A DNA stretch of 64,000 bases from Natronocalculus amylovorans (lineage in GTDB: Archaea > Halobacteriota > Halobacteria > Halobacteriales > Haloferacaceae), in NCBI RefSeq assembly GCF_023638035.1, contig NZ_JAKRVX010000003.1:1-64000 (forward strand), read 5' to 3'. Every line of letters starts with the position of its first letter. Positions within the stretch are counted from its first letter, which is position 1. Below the pieces are notes generated by a model. The model had not been told where the DNA came from. It saw only the letters and a program-made list of their open reading frames with translations, and searched no databases. Of this stretch, positions 1 through 8,438 are shown piece after piece. A program made the translations under genes and the position numbers.

Positions 1-151
1 TGTACTCCATCGCTGTCTCTTGATTAGTGGTATGTTGAGTTAATGGTTTGTTTCATAGTCTGTCGGATTCAACCTCGGGGCATTCTCCTCGCATTCTGTA
101 AAACCGTGAGCAAACCCAACCGTTAGTACGCTCGATCCCAACTGTGAGACT

Positions 152-1432
152 GTGTTTAACGACCCCACAAAGCGACGCTGGATTGGGTGGGGTGCGCTCG
201 CTATTGTGTTTTTATTGGTGAATATTCACCGGCTCTCAAGTGCGGTTCTCTCCGAAGAGCTCCAAGCAACATTTCAGACATCCGCTGCACAGCTCGGGAC
301 ACTGCACGCTGCGTTCTTTTATATTTATGCGATCGTCCAGATCCCAACCGGATTGTTGGCAGATCGGGTTGGCCCTCGATACGTTGGGGCTGCTGGTGCA
401 GTAGTGCTCAGTGTCGGTGCAATCTTGTTTGCACTGAGTGATAGCTATCTTGCTGCGTTTGCCGCACGGGCACTGATTGGGCTTGGCAGCGGTGTCATCT
501 TTATTTCGATGCTCCGATTCAGCGCAAACTGGTTCCGACCCGATGAGTTTGCAACGATGACTGGACTCACTGCCGGGATCGCAGGACTAGGAGCGATCCT
601 CGCAACGACACCGCTTGCACTGGCCGTAAGCGCAACCGGCTGGCAGCCAACAATAATCCTGCTTGGAATTGTGGGGTTCCTTGCTGCTGCTGGTGTGTTT
701 GTATTTGCTCGAAACTCTCCTTCGGATGCTGGATTAGCGCCGATCGACGGCGTTCCTGAACGCCCAACAGTTACAACCGCAGATGCACGGCGTGCGCTTC
801 GGCAATTAGCTGGCGATATTGATCAGTGGCTGCTGTCGATTGTCTTCTTTTCGGCAATGGGGACGTTGTTGACACTGCTTGGTCTCTGGGGAGTCCCATA
901 TCTGGTTGTTGTCCATGGCCTCGATCTGACGACAGCCTCTTACTACACACTTCTTGGCTCAGTTGGAATGTTATTTGGTGCGCCTGTGATTGGCCGCATC
1001 TCCGATCGGATTGGCAAACGAATCGTACCGATGATTGTCGGTGTTGGGCTCTTAATGATTGCACTCTCAATTATTCCGATCTTTGGGCGTCCACCGCTGG
1101 CTGTTGTTGCACTCACATACATTGCGATCGGATTTTTCACCGGTGCAGCAATGCTTTCGCTCTCGATCATTAAAGAGCGCTATCCTGGTGAAGCGAGCGG
1201 TGTGGCAACTGCAACAGTCAATACTGCGGGCTTCGTTGGTGGTGCACTCTTTCCGACACTCATGGGCGTTGCGCTGGATACATATCAACAAGACGAACTT
1301 GTGGGCGGAACCGTGGTGTATACGGAGTTTGGCTACCGCGTCGCGTTTGCGATCGTTACGGTTGCGGTCGCCGCTGGGTTCCTCTGTGCGATAGCCGTGT
1401 ATATCCGTGAACACCGCCGTCAACTAGTTTGA
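152..1432 (+). CDS. MFS permease, 12-TM
   Basis: Major facilitator superfamily transporter of 426 residues, the usual length, in the cell membrane; substrate not evident. Twelve hydrophobic segments are visible. The family motif A (G-x-L-A-D-R-x-G-x-R) lies at residues 67-76 between TM2 and TM3, and its repeat (G-R-I-S-D-R-I-G-K-R) lies near residue 284 in the second half. The start is GTG, with no clear Shine-Dalgarno, as is common in leaderless haloarchaeal genes. It is convergent with the ligase gene, 4 bp apart. A nitrate- or organic-anion-type permease is possible, but nothing here decides it. Confidence 0.9.
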   Translation: MFNDPTKRRWIGWGALAIVFLLVNIHRLSSAVLSEELQATFQTSAAQLGTLHAAFFYIYAIVQIPTGLLADRVGPRYVGAAGAVVLSVGAILFALSDSYLAAFAARALIGLGSGVIFISMLRFSANWFRPDEFATMTGLTAGIAGLGAILATTPLALAVSATGWQPTIILLGIVGFLAAAGVFVFARNSPSDAGLAPIDGVPERPTVTTADARRALRQLAGDIDQWLLSIVFFSAMGTLLTLLGLWGVPYLVVVHGLDLTTASYYTLLGSVGMLFGAPVIGRISDRIGKRIVPMIVGVGLLMIALSIIPIFGRPPLAVVALTYIAIGFFTGAAMLSLSIIKERYPGEASGVATATVNTAGFVGGALFPTLMGVALDTYQQDELVGGTVVYTEFGYRVAFAIVTVAVAAGFLCAIAVYIREHRRQLV

Positions 1433-1436
1433 TCTA

Positions 1437-3095
1437 CTACTGTGATTCAGCGAGCCGATCGACCCGATCGAGGCTGTCTGCCGTTTCTGGCGTCTTGTCA
1501 TCACGAACTGCAACAAATCGTGGGAATCGAAGCGCATAGCCGGACGCATACGTCGGCGACTGTTGGATCTCCTCATATCCAACTTCAAACACCACCGCCG
1601 GTGAGAGATCGATCGACTGCCCGGATTCGGACAGAATATGGGGTTCACAGAGCGTTGTAAGCTCTTCGAGCTGTGCGTCAGTGATTCCGGTTGCAACCTT
1701 GCCGATCGGTGCAAACGAGTCTCCATCACGGACGGAGACAAGAAAGGTTCCAATATGGTTTGCCCGTCGCCCCTCACCCCATTCCGCCCCCGTCACAACA
1801 AGATCAAGCGTCTCAATATCGGGCTTTCGTTTCAACCAGTGTTGTCCTCTATTTCCTGGTGAGTAGACTGCGGCTGGGTCTTTCAACATAATCCCCTCGT
1901 GACCAGCTTCTAAGGACTGCGTCTCAAATACAGCAATCTTATCAAGCGAATCCGTTTGGATCGTCTCAGACACTGCTTGAGATCCATCTAATACCGATCG
2001 GAGCGTTGCATGACGCTCTGTCACCGGCTCATCAAGCAGGTCAACACCGTCGGCATGCAGACAGTCAAACGCATTCAGCTCAAGCGTCACTTCATTGCGC
2101 ATCTTGGCAATATCGTGCTTCCTTCGAAACCGACGAAGCACTGCTTGGAACGGAAGTGGGTCACCATTCTCGTCGATCGCAATAACCTCGCCGTCCAAAA
2201 TACACGGCACAGTTGCGGTTTCAGAAACGAATTCGACGATTTCTGGAAGCGGGTCTGTTACGTCATCCATATTTCTCGAAAACAAAGACACACTAGTCCC
2301 ATCGTAATGAACCTGTACTCGTGCGCCGTCAAACTTCGTCTCGGCGATCGCCTCACCCCATGTGTCAATGCCTTCGGCTGCTGTGCCTGCCTGTGCAAGC
2401 ATCGCTTGGACTGGCCGTCCAATCTCTAGTTGGAGTGCGGTAAGTCCATCCGCACCATCTTCACGCGCGACCCGCGCAACATGGCCGTAATCGTTCGTCA
2501 CCTGTAGCGCACGCTCTACGGTATCGGCAGGAACCGAGAACGCGTCCGCGATCGCATCCCGCACAGCCCCTTCACCAACCCCAATTCGCATCTCCGAAAG
2601 GACAATCCGTGCAAGATATCTGGCTTCGATCGGCGAACACCGCGTAAACAGCCCAAAAAGGAGATCCAATTTTCGATCTTGGCTTCCCGAACCACTCGTT
2701 TTTGCAAGCGATCGAAGCTCCGAATCAACCTCCGAAACTGTGAGTCTCCCCTGAGATCCACCAGCACCAAACGCAGCTAATCCTTGTTGGCCGCCAAAAT
2801 CATAGCTCTCTGCAACGGCACCGATCTCGCCACGTTCTGCGAGCCGATTCTCAATATCCTCTGGACGTACGTTCGGACCTGCAGCACGGGCGATCGCCAC
2901 ATGACAGAGCGATGTGCCGATATTGAGCGTTTCAGAACTCCATGCTGGAAACACACGACCCTGAATGAATCGGGTAATCGTCGAGAGATCTTCGTCTGAC
3001 TCAGAAAGTAGTGCTGCGACGAGCGACACAGTCTCAAGATCACCGGACTCTGCCTCAATCGCAGCGGACCGCTTGCAGAGCGATTCAAATTTCAT
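1437..3095 (-). CDS. lig: ATP-dependent DNA ligase (archaeal type)
   Basis: Seals nicks in DNA using ATP through an enzyme-AMP intermediate, in replication (Okazaki fragments) and repair. 552 residues, typical for archaeal LigI-type enzymes. The N-terminal DNA-binding domain covers about residues 1-220. The adenylation motif K-F-D-G-A-R places the catalytic lysine at K254. Motif III (F-S-R-N-x-D-D-V-T), the D-G-E-V motif and motifs V-VI (G-I-M-L-K-D, then W-L-K-R-K near 405) follow, leading into the OB fold. All catalytic motifs are present. The gene is monocistronic, convergent with the upstream permease and divergent from the amphi-Trp gene. Confidence 0.96.
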   Translation of the reverse strand: MKFESLCKRSAAIEAESGDLETVSLVAALLSESDEDLSTITRFIQGRVFPAWSSETLNIGTSLCHVAIARAAGPNVRPEDIENRLAERGEIGAVAESYDFGGQQGLAAFGAGGSQGRLTVSEVDSELRSLAKTSGSGSQDRKLDLLFGLFTRCSPIEARYLARIVLSEMRIGVGEGAVRDAIADAFSVPADTVERALQVTNDYGHVARVAREDGADGLTALQLEIGRPVQAMLAQAGTAAEGIDTWGEAIAETKFDGARVQVHYDGTSVSLFSRNMDDVTDPLPEIVEFVSETATVPCILDGEVIAIDENGDPLPFQAVLRRFRRKHDIAKMRNEVTLELNAFDCLHADGVDLLDEPVTERHATLRSVLDGSQAVSETIQTDSLDKIAVFETQSLEAGHEGIMLKDPAAVYSPGNRGQHWLKRKPDIETLDLVVTGAEWGEGRRANHIGTFLVSVRDGDSFAPIGKVATGITDAQLEELTTLCEPHILSESGQSIDLSPAVVFEVGYEEIQQSPTYASGYALRFPRFVAVRDDKTPETADSLDRVDRLAESQ

Positions 3096-3220
3096 CTATC
3101 GGTGTTCAGTCTGAGACGTACGTAAGTACGACGATCAGGGAATCCGATTCATCGGTGCCCGTGACGGTCACGACCAGCGAAAAAAGCTTCAACCGGCCGG
3201 ACGTGGACCGTTTAGATGTC

Positions 3221-3460
3221 ATGGCAGACAAAACGGTACATACACGAGAACTCACCCGTTCAGACATTGCAGCTGAACTTCGAACACTTGCGGATGAGTT
3301 CGAAAACAGCGAACAGGTCAATGTCAGCGTTGGGAACAAAATTGTTGAGCTGCTCCCGCCAGAGACGGTTGATTTTGAGATGCGGGTTGAAGAGAAAGGA
3401 TCAATCATTGGTGGGAAAAAAGAGCGTATTACCATTACAATGGGTTGGAAAAAGCAGTAG
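3221..3460 (+). CDS. amphi-Trp domain protein
   Basis: 79-residue protein matching the amphi-Trp domain pattern: an N-terminal helix starting K-T-V-H-T-R-E-L-T-R-S-D-I-A-A-E-L, an amphipathic strand set rich in acidic residues, and a C-terminal G-W-K. The family is widespread in haloarchaea and bacteria; its function is unknown. A longer reading frame runs upstream to 3011, but that part is not protein-like, overlaps the ligase start and lacks haloarchaeal composition, so I place the start at the ATG at 3221. The TTTAGATGTC upstream may be part of the promoter. Confidence 0.8.
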   Translation: MADKTVHTRELTRSDIAAELRTLADEFENSEQVNVSVGNKIVELLPPETVDFEMRVEEKGSIIGGKKERITITMGWKKQ

Positions 3461-3517
3461 TGACCCACTCAACAGAAGCCGCCACACTTGAGAGGCTCGA
3501 CAACAGATAGATGAGTC

Positions 3518-5056
3518 ATGAGTACGTTCGAGTTGGTGGAGTCGATACGTGATATCTTGGCAGTTGATTCGGATGCGTTCCGAGCGGAGGCACAAGCAGA
3601 CGCTGACGTCATTCTCAAAGAGATACAAAACGGGACATTCGATAACTACCAATCGATCATCGGCCTTGAGTACGAGTTCTATGCGGTTTCGGAGGGTCGG
3701 TGGCGAGATGACGGCGATGAAACACAGTATTCACTGACCCGTGTTCCACGTCGGTTACTAGAACTTATTGGATTTGAAAAAGAACTCGGGCTTCATAATG
3801 CAGAGATGACAACGAGCCCACAGCCATTCAACGAGCATGGGCTCCGTGCCCAGGAGTCGGAGGTTCGTGGACGACTGCAAGCAGCACTTGATTGCACAAG
3901 CGCAGAAGGGATGCGACTCGTAAGTGACGCAATGTGGACGGTTCCACCCGCAGGTGAGACTGCACGGGGGTACCTTACCGACAGCATCGAAGAGGATGGG
4001 ATTCGGATTGCGACGAATATGACCGATGCAGTTCGGTATCACGCGATGGCAAATGGTGACACAACAGCGAATACATTTCGTGTCGACGCACCACATATCG
4101 ATATTGAGGCGGATACCGTCATGCCAGAGGCGTTGATTACCTCGATTCAACCACACTATCAGATGCAGCAGGCTGAGGATCTTCCTCGATATTTCAACTA
4201 TGCTGTTCGGGTTGCAGGACCACTTCTCGCACTTGGCGTCAACGCACCGTTCTTCCCAGCAGATCTGTATGAAGATGTCTCCGCAGAGACAATCATTGAC
4301 GAGGGGTGGCATGAAAATCGGATCGCTGTATTCGAGTCCGTCCTCAACAGCGCAACAGAGCAGAACAAAGTTGCGTTCCCTGAAGATCTTAACTCGATCG
4401 AGGAGGCTGTCGATCGTGTTGTCGAAGACGAAACGATCGTTCCAATGCCTGTCGAACGTGGAGAGCGTTTTGATGATCGCTTTGCAACACTACGTCGAAA
4501 ACATGGCACCTACTGGCGTTGGGTTCGGCCGGTATTTGATGGCCCGACGCGATCGTCTGCCAATGCTCGGATCGAGTTCCGACCGATTCCTGCACAGCCA
4601 ACAGTCCGCGACTCAGTTGCGCTCCAAGCGGCGTTTGCTGGCTTAATGGAGAGTCTGACCCGACATGAGCATCCTGTAATCAATCTTCCATGGGAAGATG
4701 CACGAAATAACTTCTACGTCGCAGTCGAGGATGGTATTGCGGGCGAACAGCAGTGGATTACGAGCGATGGCAGAGAGACAACCGATCAATCGGCGCTCTA
4801 CACGGAGCTGTTAGCGCATGCACACGCAGGGCTTTCAGCAGTTGGCCTCTCGGATGCAGAAGCCGATCGGTACATCGAACCGCTTCGATGGCGTGTCGAG
4901 AATACAGTGACCCCAGCTGCATGGAAGCGATCGATCGTTCGCGAAGAGATTGAATCGGGCGCATCGCTTGCGGAAGCGATCGGAACCATGCAACGGACGT
5001 ATATTGAGAACCAACGAGAGACGCTGATCGACGGCTCGTTCTCTGATTGGGGGTAG
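3518..5056 (+). CDS. GCS2-like (glutamate-cysteine ligase fold) protein
   Basis: 512-residue soluble acidic protein. Near residue 50 it has G-L-E-Y-E-F, which resembles the first strand of the glutamate-cysteine ligase/carboxylate-amine ligase (GCS2) fold. Further family-like features are the H-N-A-E-M-T segment near 92 and the R-I-E-F-R-P-I-P segment near 352, where GCS2 enzymes bind ATP and metal. Haloarchaea make gamma-glutamylcysteine as their main thiol with a shorter GshA; this longer protein is probably a paralogue or a relative of unknown substrate. The first ATG follows a 57-bp gap after the amphi-Trp gene. Family placement is by motif only. Confidence 0.65.
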   Translation: MSTFELVESIRDILAVDSDAFRAEAQADADVILKEIQNGTFDNYQSIIGLEYEFYAVSEGRWRDDGDETQYSLTRVPRRLLELIGFEKELGLHNAEMTTSPQPFNEHGLRAQESEVRGRLQAALDCTSAEGMRLVSDAMWTVPPAGETARGYLTDSIEEDGIRIATNMTDAVRYHAMANGDTTANTFRVDAPHIDIEADTVMPEALITSIQPHYQMQQAEDLPRYFNYAVRVAGPLLALGVNAPFFPADLYEDVSAETIIDEGWHENRIAVFESVLNSATEQNKVAFPEDLNSIEEAVDRVVEDETIVPMPVERGERFDDRFATLRRKHGTYWRWVRPVFDGPTRSSANARIEFRPIPAQPTVRDSVALQAAFAGLMESLTRHEHPVINLPWEDARNNFYVAVEDGIAGEQQWITSDGRETTDQSALYTELLAHAHAGLSAVGLSDAEADRYIEPLRWRVENTVTPAAWKRSIVREEIESGASLAEAIGTMQRTYIENQRETLIDGSFSDWG

Positions 5057-5121
5057 ACGGGTCTCGGCACGCGATCGCGATATACTGTGTGAAAAAACGA
5101 GACAGAAAGGGACGTTGCTAC

Positions 5122-5847
5122 TTACAGTACGTCGTCGAAGTCCTTGTGACGGGTTACGTCAACACCATCTTCGGTCACGACTGCGATGTTGATTCCGTTA
5201 CCGGATGCAAGGTCACGCTCAACTGCAGATTTGACCGCACGTGCGGCGGCGTGTTTTGCATCTTCGATCGACATCTCGGACTCGTACTCCTGCTCGAGCA
5301 GTCCAAGTGCATACTGGCTACCCGATCCCGAAACAGTATATTCTTCCTCTGTTGTGCCACCAAGCGGATCGAGGCTGTAGATGTGTGGGCCGTCGCTGTC
5401 AACACCGCCGAGAATTGGGCTCACAATAAAGAACGCGCCTGATCGGAGGAAGTTTCCAGTGAGCGTTGAAAGCGCTTTCATGCTCATATCCTCTCCGCGG
5501 CGAGCCTCATAGAGACGGACCTCCGCTTTGAGCGAGCTAATCAGGTTCTGTGCAGCAGAAACCGAGCCAGCGATCGTCAGCGCACCGGTCGGATGGATCT
5601 CCTCGACCTTCTGGACGTCTTTACTGGAGACCATGTAACCCATGCTCGCGCGCATGTCGGTTGCGAGTACAACGCCGTCTTTGGCTTTGATGCCAACGGT
5701 CGTGGTTCCTGTTTTGAGCGTTTCGTCGTCTGACGCGCTCTGTTGGCCGTTGGACGGGAACTCGCCGAGTTCCGGACCAAAGACACGTGAGGCGTCACCA
5801 TCAAGCTGACCTAACTCGCCAGCAAAACCGCCATTGGGAGTTCGCAT
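5122..5847 (-). CDS. psmB: 20S proteasome beta subunit
   Basis: Catalytic beta subunit of the archaeal 20S core, degrading unfolded or tagged proteins in the cytoplasm with an ATPase partner (PAN). 241 residues include a 47-residue propeptide ending L-K-T-G; cleavage exposes T48 as the N-terminal nucleophile (T-T-T-V-G-I). Numbered from that Thr, the active-site Asp17 (D64) and Lys33 (K80) are conserved. The S-G-S-G-S motif near 173 is also present. Monocistronic. Upstream on the minus strand there is an AT-rich TATA-like stretch (ATTTATC) about 25 bp from the start, with a very short leader. Confidence 0.97.
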   Translation of the reverse strand: MRTPNGGFAGELGQLDGDASRVFGPELGEFPSNGQQSASDDETLKTGTTTVGIKAKDGVVLATDMRASMGYMVSSKDVQKVEEIHPTGALTIAGSVSAAQNLISSLKAEVRLYEARRGEDMSMKALSTLTGNFLRSGAFFIVSPILGGVDSDGPHIYSLDPLGGTTEEEYTVSGSGSQYALGLLEQEYESEMSIEDAKHAAARAVKSAVERDLASGNGINIAVVTEDGVDVTRHKDFDDVL

Positions 5848-5951
5848 TAGTTCATGTAACGCTCCGTCGCTGATAAATGCAACCCTTCAGGGAAACACCT
5901 CCGGAAGCGATGCTGTAGCTCAGAGATAAAAATACACGGTGAAAAGAGGCG

Positions 5952-6125
5952 TTATTTTTGCGTGGCGTTTTCGTATGCGGTTTCAGTTGCTTCGATCGCG
6001 TTTCGGATCGGAACTGTGACACCAAATTTCTGGAGTGTGATCGCAACTGGGAGCATGACGATCCCAAATGCAACGGTCAGTTGGTACAGCGTAAACAGCG
6101 TGAGCCGGGTGGCCGATTCGATCAT
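5952..6125 (-). CDS. small membrane protein, unknown
   Basis: 57-residue reading frame starting ATG ATC GAA TCG and ending K-TAA. One hydrophobic segment covers roughly residues 8-30 (L-T-L-F-T-L-Y-Q-L-T-V, then I-V-M-L-P-V-A-I), followed by a short amphipathic tail with E-A-T-E-T-A. The composition is coherent and the position (its own cistron between psmB and the DUF555 gene) suits a real gene. I recall similar single-pass mini-proteins in other haloarchaea but cannot give a function. Confidence 0.65.
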   Translation of the reverse strand: MIESATRLTLFTLYQLTVAFGIVMLPVAITLQKFGVTVPIRNAIEATETAYENATQK

Positions 6126-6405
6126 TCGATACTTCTGCTGGCGTCACCTGTGTATAAATACTTGTTGGCCATGATCATTCATCTAGGTAGACGCAGTCTT
6201 GCGATTCAATTTGACTTGTGTCAGACACAACAACAGTTGTTATTCAGTCACTGAATAGCATATTACAGCCGTCAGCAACTGAAGAGATAGCCATAAGTTA
6301 TACAGATAGCGTAGGATTCGTACGCCAATTTGTGGTGACTGCTGGCACACACCGAGGAGAGAACCAAACCACAAGCTACGAAACCCTGCATCTCATTGAC
6401 CACAT
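6126..6405. promoter_or_regulatory. divergent intergenic region
   Basis: 280 bp between the small membrane protein (minus) and the DUF555 gene (plus). Its AT content is higher than that of the genes. It holds a TATA-like TGTATAAATAC at about 6150-6160 and a TATA-like TTATACAG at about 6298-6305. No coding frame here looks convincing. It probably contains two divergent promoters. Confidence 0.4.
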
Positions 6406-6762
6406 ATGAGCAACTATCTCGTCGCCATGGAAGCGGCATGGCTTGTGCGCGACGTTGAAGATATTGATGATGCAATTGGCGTCGCTGTGAGTTCAGCTGG
6501 CAAGCGACTCAATCAAAAGAACAAAGAGTATGTTGAGGTCGAAGTCGGTGTCACTGGCTGTCCTGCCTGTGGCGAACCGTTTGACTCCGCATATATCGCA
6601 GCAAACACTGCGCTCGTCGGCCTTCTCTTGGAGATAAACATTTTCAATGCAGATGGTGAAGAGCATGCGGCACGAATCGCAAAGAGCGAAGTCGGTGGTG
6701 CACTCCGAGACGTTCCGCTCGAAGTCATCGAAGTCATCGAGACCGAACCCGACGACGAGTAA
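6406..6762 (+). CDS. DUF555/UPF0212 family protein (copy 1)
   Basis: 118 residues, full family length. It carries the haloarchaeal DUF555 signature: M-S-N-Y-L-V-A-M-E-A-A-W at the start, V-G-V-T-G-C-P-A-C-G-E-P-F near 47-59 and H-A-A-R-I-A-K-S-E-V-G near 86. The C-P-A-C-G knuckle suggests a metal or thiol site. Function unknown. A diverged paralogue lies at 36690-37112 and lacks this Cys pair. The acidic C-terminus is typical of halophiles. Confidence 0.88.
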   Translation: MSNYLVAMEAAWLVRDVEDIDDAIGVAVSSAGKRLNQKNKEYVEVEVGVTGCPACGEPFDSAYIAANTALVGLLLEINIFNADGEEHAARIAKSEVGGALRDVPLEVIEVIETEPDDE

Positions 6763-6823
6763 GCACCGGCTGGGACTGTCGCCGACGAAACGTTTTCATA
6801 TAACCCAAAGTAATTAGTGGAAT

Positions 6824-7363
6824 ATGGAACTTCCGACGCCACAGGATTTACGCGAGCGTCGCACCGCTCTTGGATTAACACAAAGCAGTCTCGCAGATGC
6901 TGCTGGCGTCTCACAACCGCTTATTGCGCGGATTGAGGGCGGTGATGTTGACCCTCGTCTGTCTACCCTTCGGCGGATCGTTACTGCGCTTGATGAAGCA
7001 GAGGGCGATGTTGTCCGGTCGGAGGATCTGATGAATGAGACGGTTATCTCAGTTGCACCGGATGACTCGGTCCGTGAAGCGATCGACCTGATGGAACACG
7101 AGGCATACTCACAACTTCCTGTGCTGCAGAACGGTATTCCGGTTGGGTCGATCAGCCAGGGTGATGTAATCCGAGCAGGCAACGATGTGAGTAATCTCCC
7201 AGTGAGCGATGTGATGAGCGAATCATTCCCAACTGTTGCGCGGGATGCAACTGTTGATGAAGTCCGGAATCTGCTTGATCACTACAAAGCGATTATGGTC
7301 ACTCAAGGCGGTGAAACAGTTGGCATCATCACTGAAGCCGATCTTGCGGCACAGCTCTCGTAG
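6824..7363 (+). CDS. XRE-family HTH with two CBS domains
   Basis: 179 residues. The N-terminal XRE-type helix-turn-helix spans about 8-60 (L-R-E-R-R-T-A-L-G-L-T-Q-S-S-L-A-D-A-A-G-V-S). A tandem CBS pair follows: one at about 64-120, one at about 123-178. CBS pairs bind adenosine nucleotides, so this is likely a transcription factor that senses energy charge or SAM. Spacing to the DUF555 gene is 61 bp with AT-rich sequence (CATATAACCC) just upstream, so it probably has its own promoter. Target genes are unknown. Confidence 0.88.
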   Translation: MELPTPQDLRERRTALGLTQSSLADAAGVSQPLIARIEGGDVDPRLSTLRRIVTALDEAEGDVVRSEDLMNETVISVAPDDSVREAIDLMEHEAYSQLPVLQNGIPVGSISQGDVIRAGNDVSNLPVSDVMSESFPTVARDATVDEVRNLLDHYKAIMVTQGGETVGIITEADLAAQLS

Positions 7364-7372
7364 CGCTCATCA

Positions 7373-8389
7373 TCATAAGAGAAACCCATTTTTAAACGGG
7401 TCTGTGGGGTCGAGAACAAATGTGTGTACACCAGTAATGTACGCACTGCCTTCGATCGTCGGAATAACCGCATCGTATCCACCATATGTTGTTTCCGTGT
7501 AGCTTCCGGTAAACGTGGAGCCGACAATGCTTTCGACGGTAAACGGCTCAGTGGGTGCGATCGTCTCATCCTCATGTCCAAGCGCCAGCCGGCCGCTCAC
7601 ACCGGTTCCGGTCGGACAGCGATCGATCTCTCCATCAGCAAATACACAGATGTTTCGGCTATCAGCAGCTCCGTTTGCGGGGCCGGTGAAGATCACACCA
7701 TACAGAAATGAGAGGTCACCCTCATACGGATGGATAATCTCACAATCAGCGGCGACTGCGGCTTTGATTTTTCGTCCCACATCAATTAATGATGCAGCGT
7801 CCGCGCCCGTTAATCCAACACCGGCATCCGTAGCCTGACAGTATGCGTAAAATGCGCCGCCGAATGCAATATCATACTGGAGTTCACCAATTCCGGGAAC
7901 GGTCACGGTTCGATCGCGAGCGTAGACAAACGATGGCACATTAGTGAACGCGACACGAGAGACGCGATCACCATCGTCGATCGGCTGTGCGGTCACAATC
8001 CCTGCCGGGGTTTCGATCCGAAGTTCCTCGGCTTTGTTCTCAACAAGATTGCTCTCTGCGAGAATCGCACCAAGCGCGATAATGCCATGCCCACACATTG
8101 TGCTGTAGCCTTCATTGTGCGTAAACAGGACACCAATATCGGCGTCATCCACGGTAGGTTCGACGAGAATTGCGCCGTACATATCGGCGTGCCCACGAGG
8201 TTCGTACATCAACGCTTGTCGATACCTATCCAGTTCGCGCTGCATATACTGGCGCTTCTCAAGAATTGTCTCTCCCTCGATCGGCGGCAGTCCATCAGTC
8301 ACGATCCGGAGCGGTTCGCCACCCGTATGCGCATCAATTGTCTGAATCTGAGTCCAGCCCGCAGGAGGAGAGATGTCGATCGGTGTCAT
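7373..8389 (-). CDS. proline racemase family: probable trans-3-hydroxy-L-proline dehydratase
   Basis: 338 residues of the proline racemase superfamily. The first catalytic cysteine is C99 in M-C-G-H-G-I-I-A-L-G. The second half carries D-R-C-P-T-G-T-G: at the position where racemases and epimerases have the second catalytic Cys (S-P-C-G-T-G), this protein has T260. In the family a Cys/Thr pair is typical of trans-3-hydroxy-L-proline dehydratase, whereas Cys/Cys enzymes are proline racemase or 4-hydroxyproline epimerase. So dehydration of trans-3-hydroxy-L-proline to a pyrroline carboxylate is the best inference. Single gene, convergent with the XRE-CBS gene. Confidence 0.8.
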   Translation of the reverse strand: MTPIDISPPAGWTQIQTIDAHTGGEPLRIVTDGLPPIEGETILEKRQYMQRELDRYRQALMYEPRGHADMYGAILVEPTVDDADIGVLFTHNEGYSTMCGHGIIALGAILAESNLVENKAEELRIETPAGIVTAQPIDDGDRVSRVAFTNVPSFVYARDRTVTVPGIGELQYDIAFGGAFYAYCQATDAGVGLTGADAASLIDVGRKIKAAVAADCEIIHPYEGDLSFLYGVIFTGPANGAADSRNICVFADGEIDRCPTGTGVSGRLALGHEDETIAPTEPFTVESIVGSTFTGSYTETTYGGYDAVIPTIEGSAYITGVHTFVLDPTDPFKNGFLL

Positions 8390-8438
8390 ACCATATGAAG
8401 CGGTACACCGACAGAAATAGCTATCCGAAATGTGAATA

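Noticed and set aside
3011-3220. N-terminal extension of the amphi-Trp gene
   Set aside because: Overlaps the ligase start and its promoter, with poor composition; the ATG at 3221 gives the exact family length.
3758-4312. 184-codon open frame opposite the GCS2-like gene
   Set aside because: Cys/Ile/Trp-rich, unlike acidic haloarchaeal proteins; it is the reverse strand of a well-supported gene.
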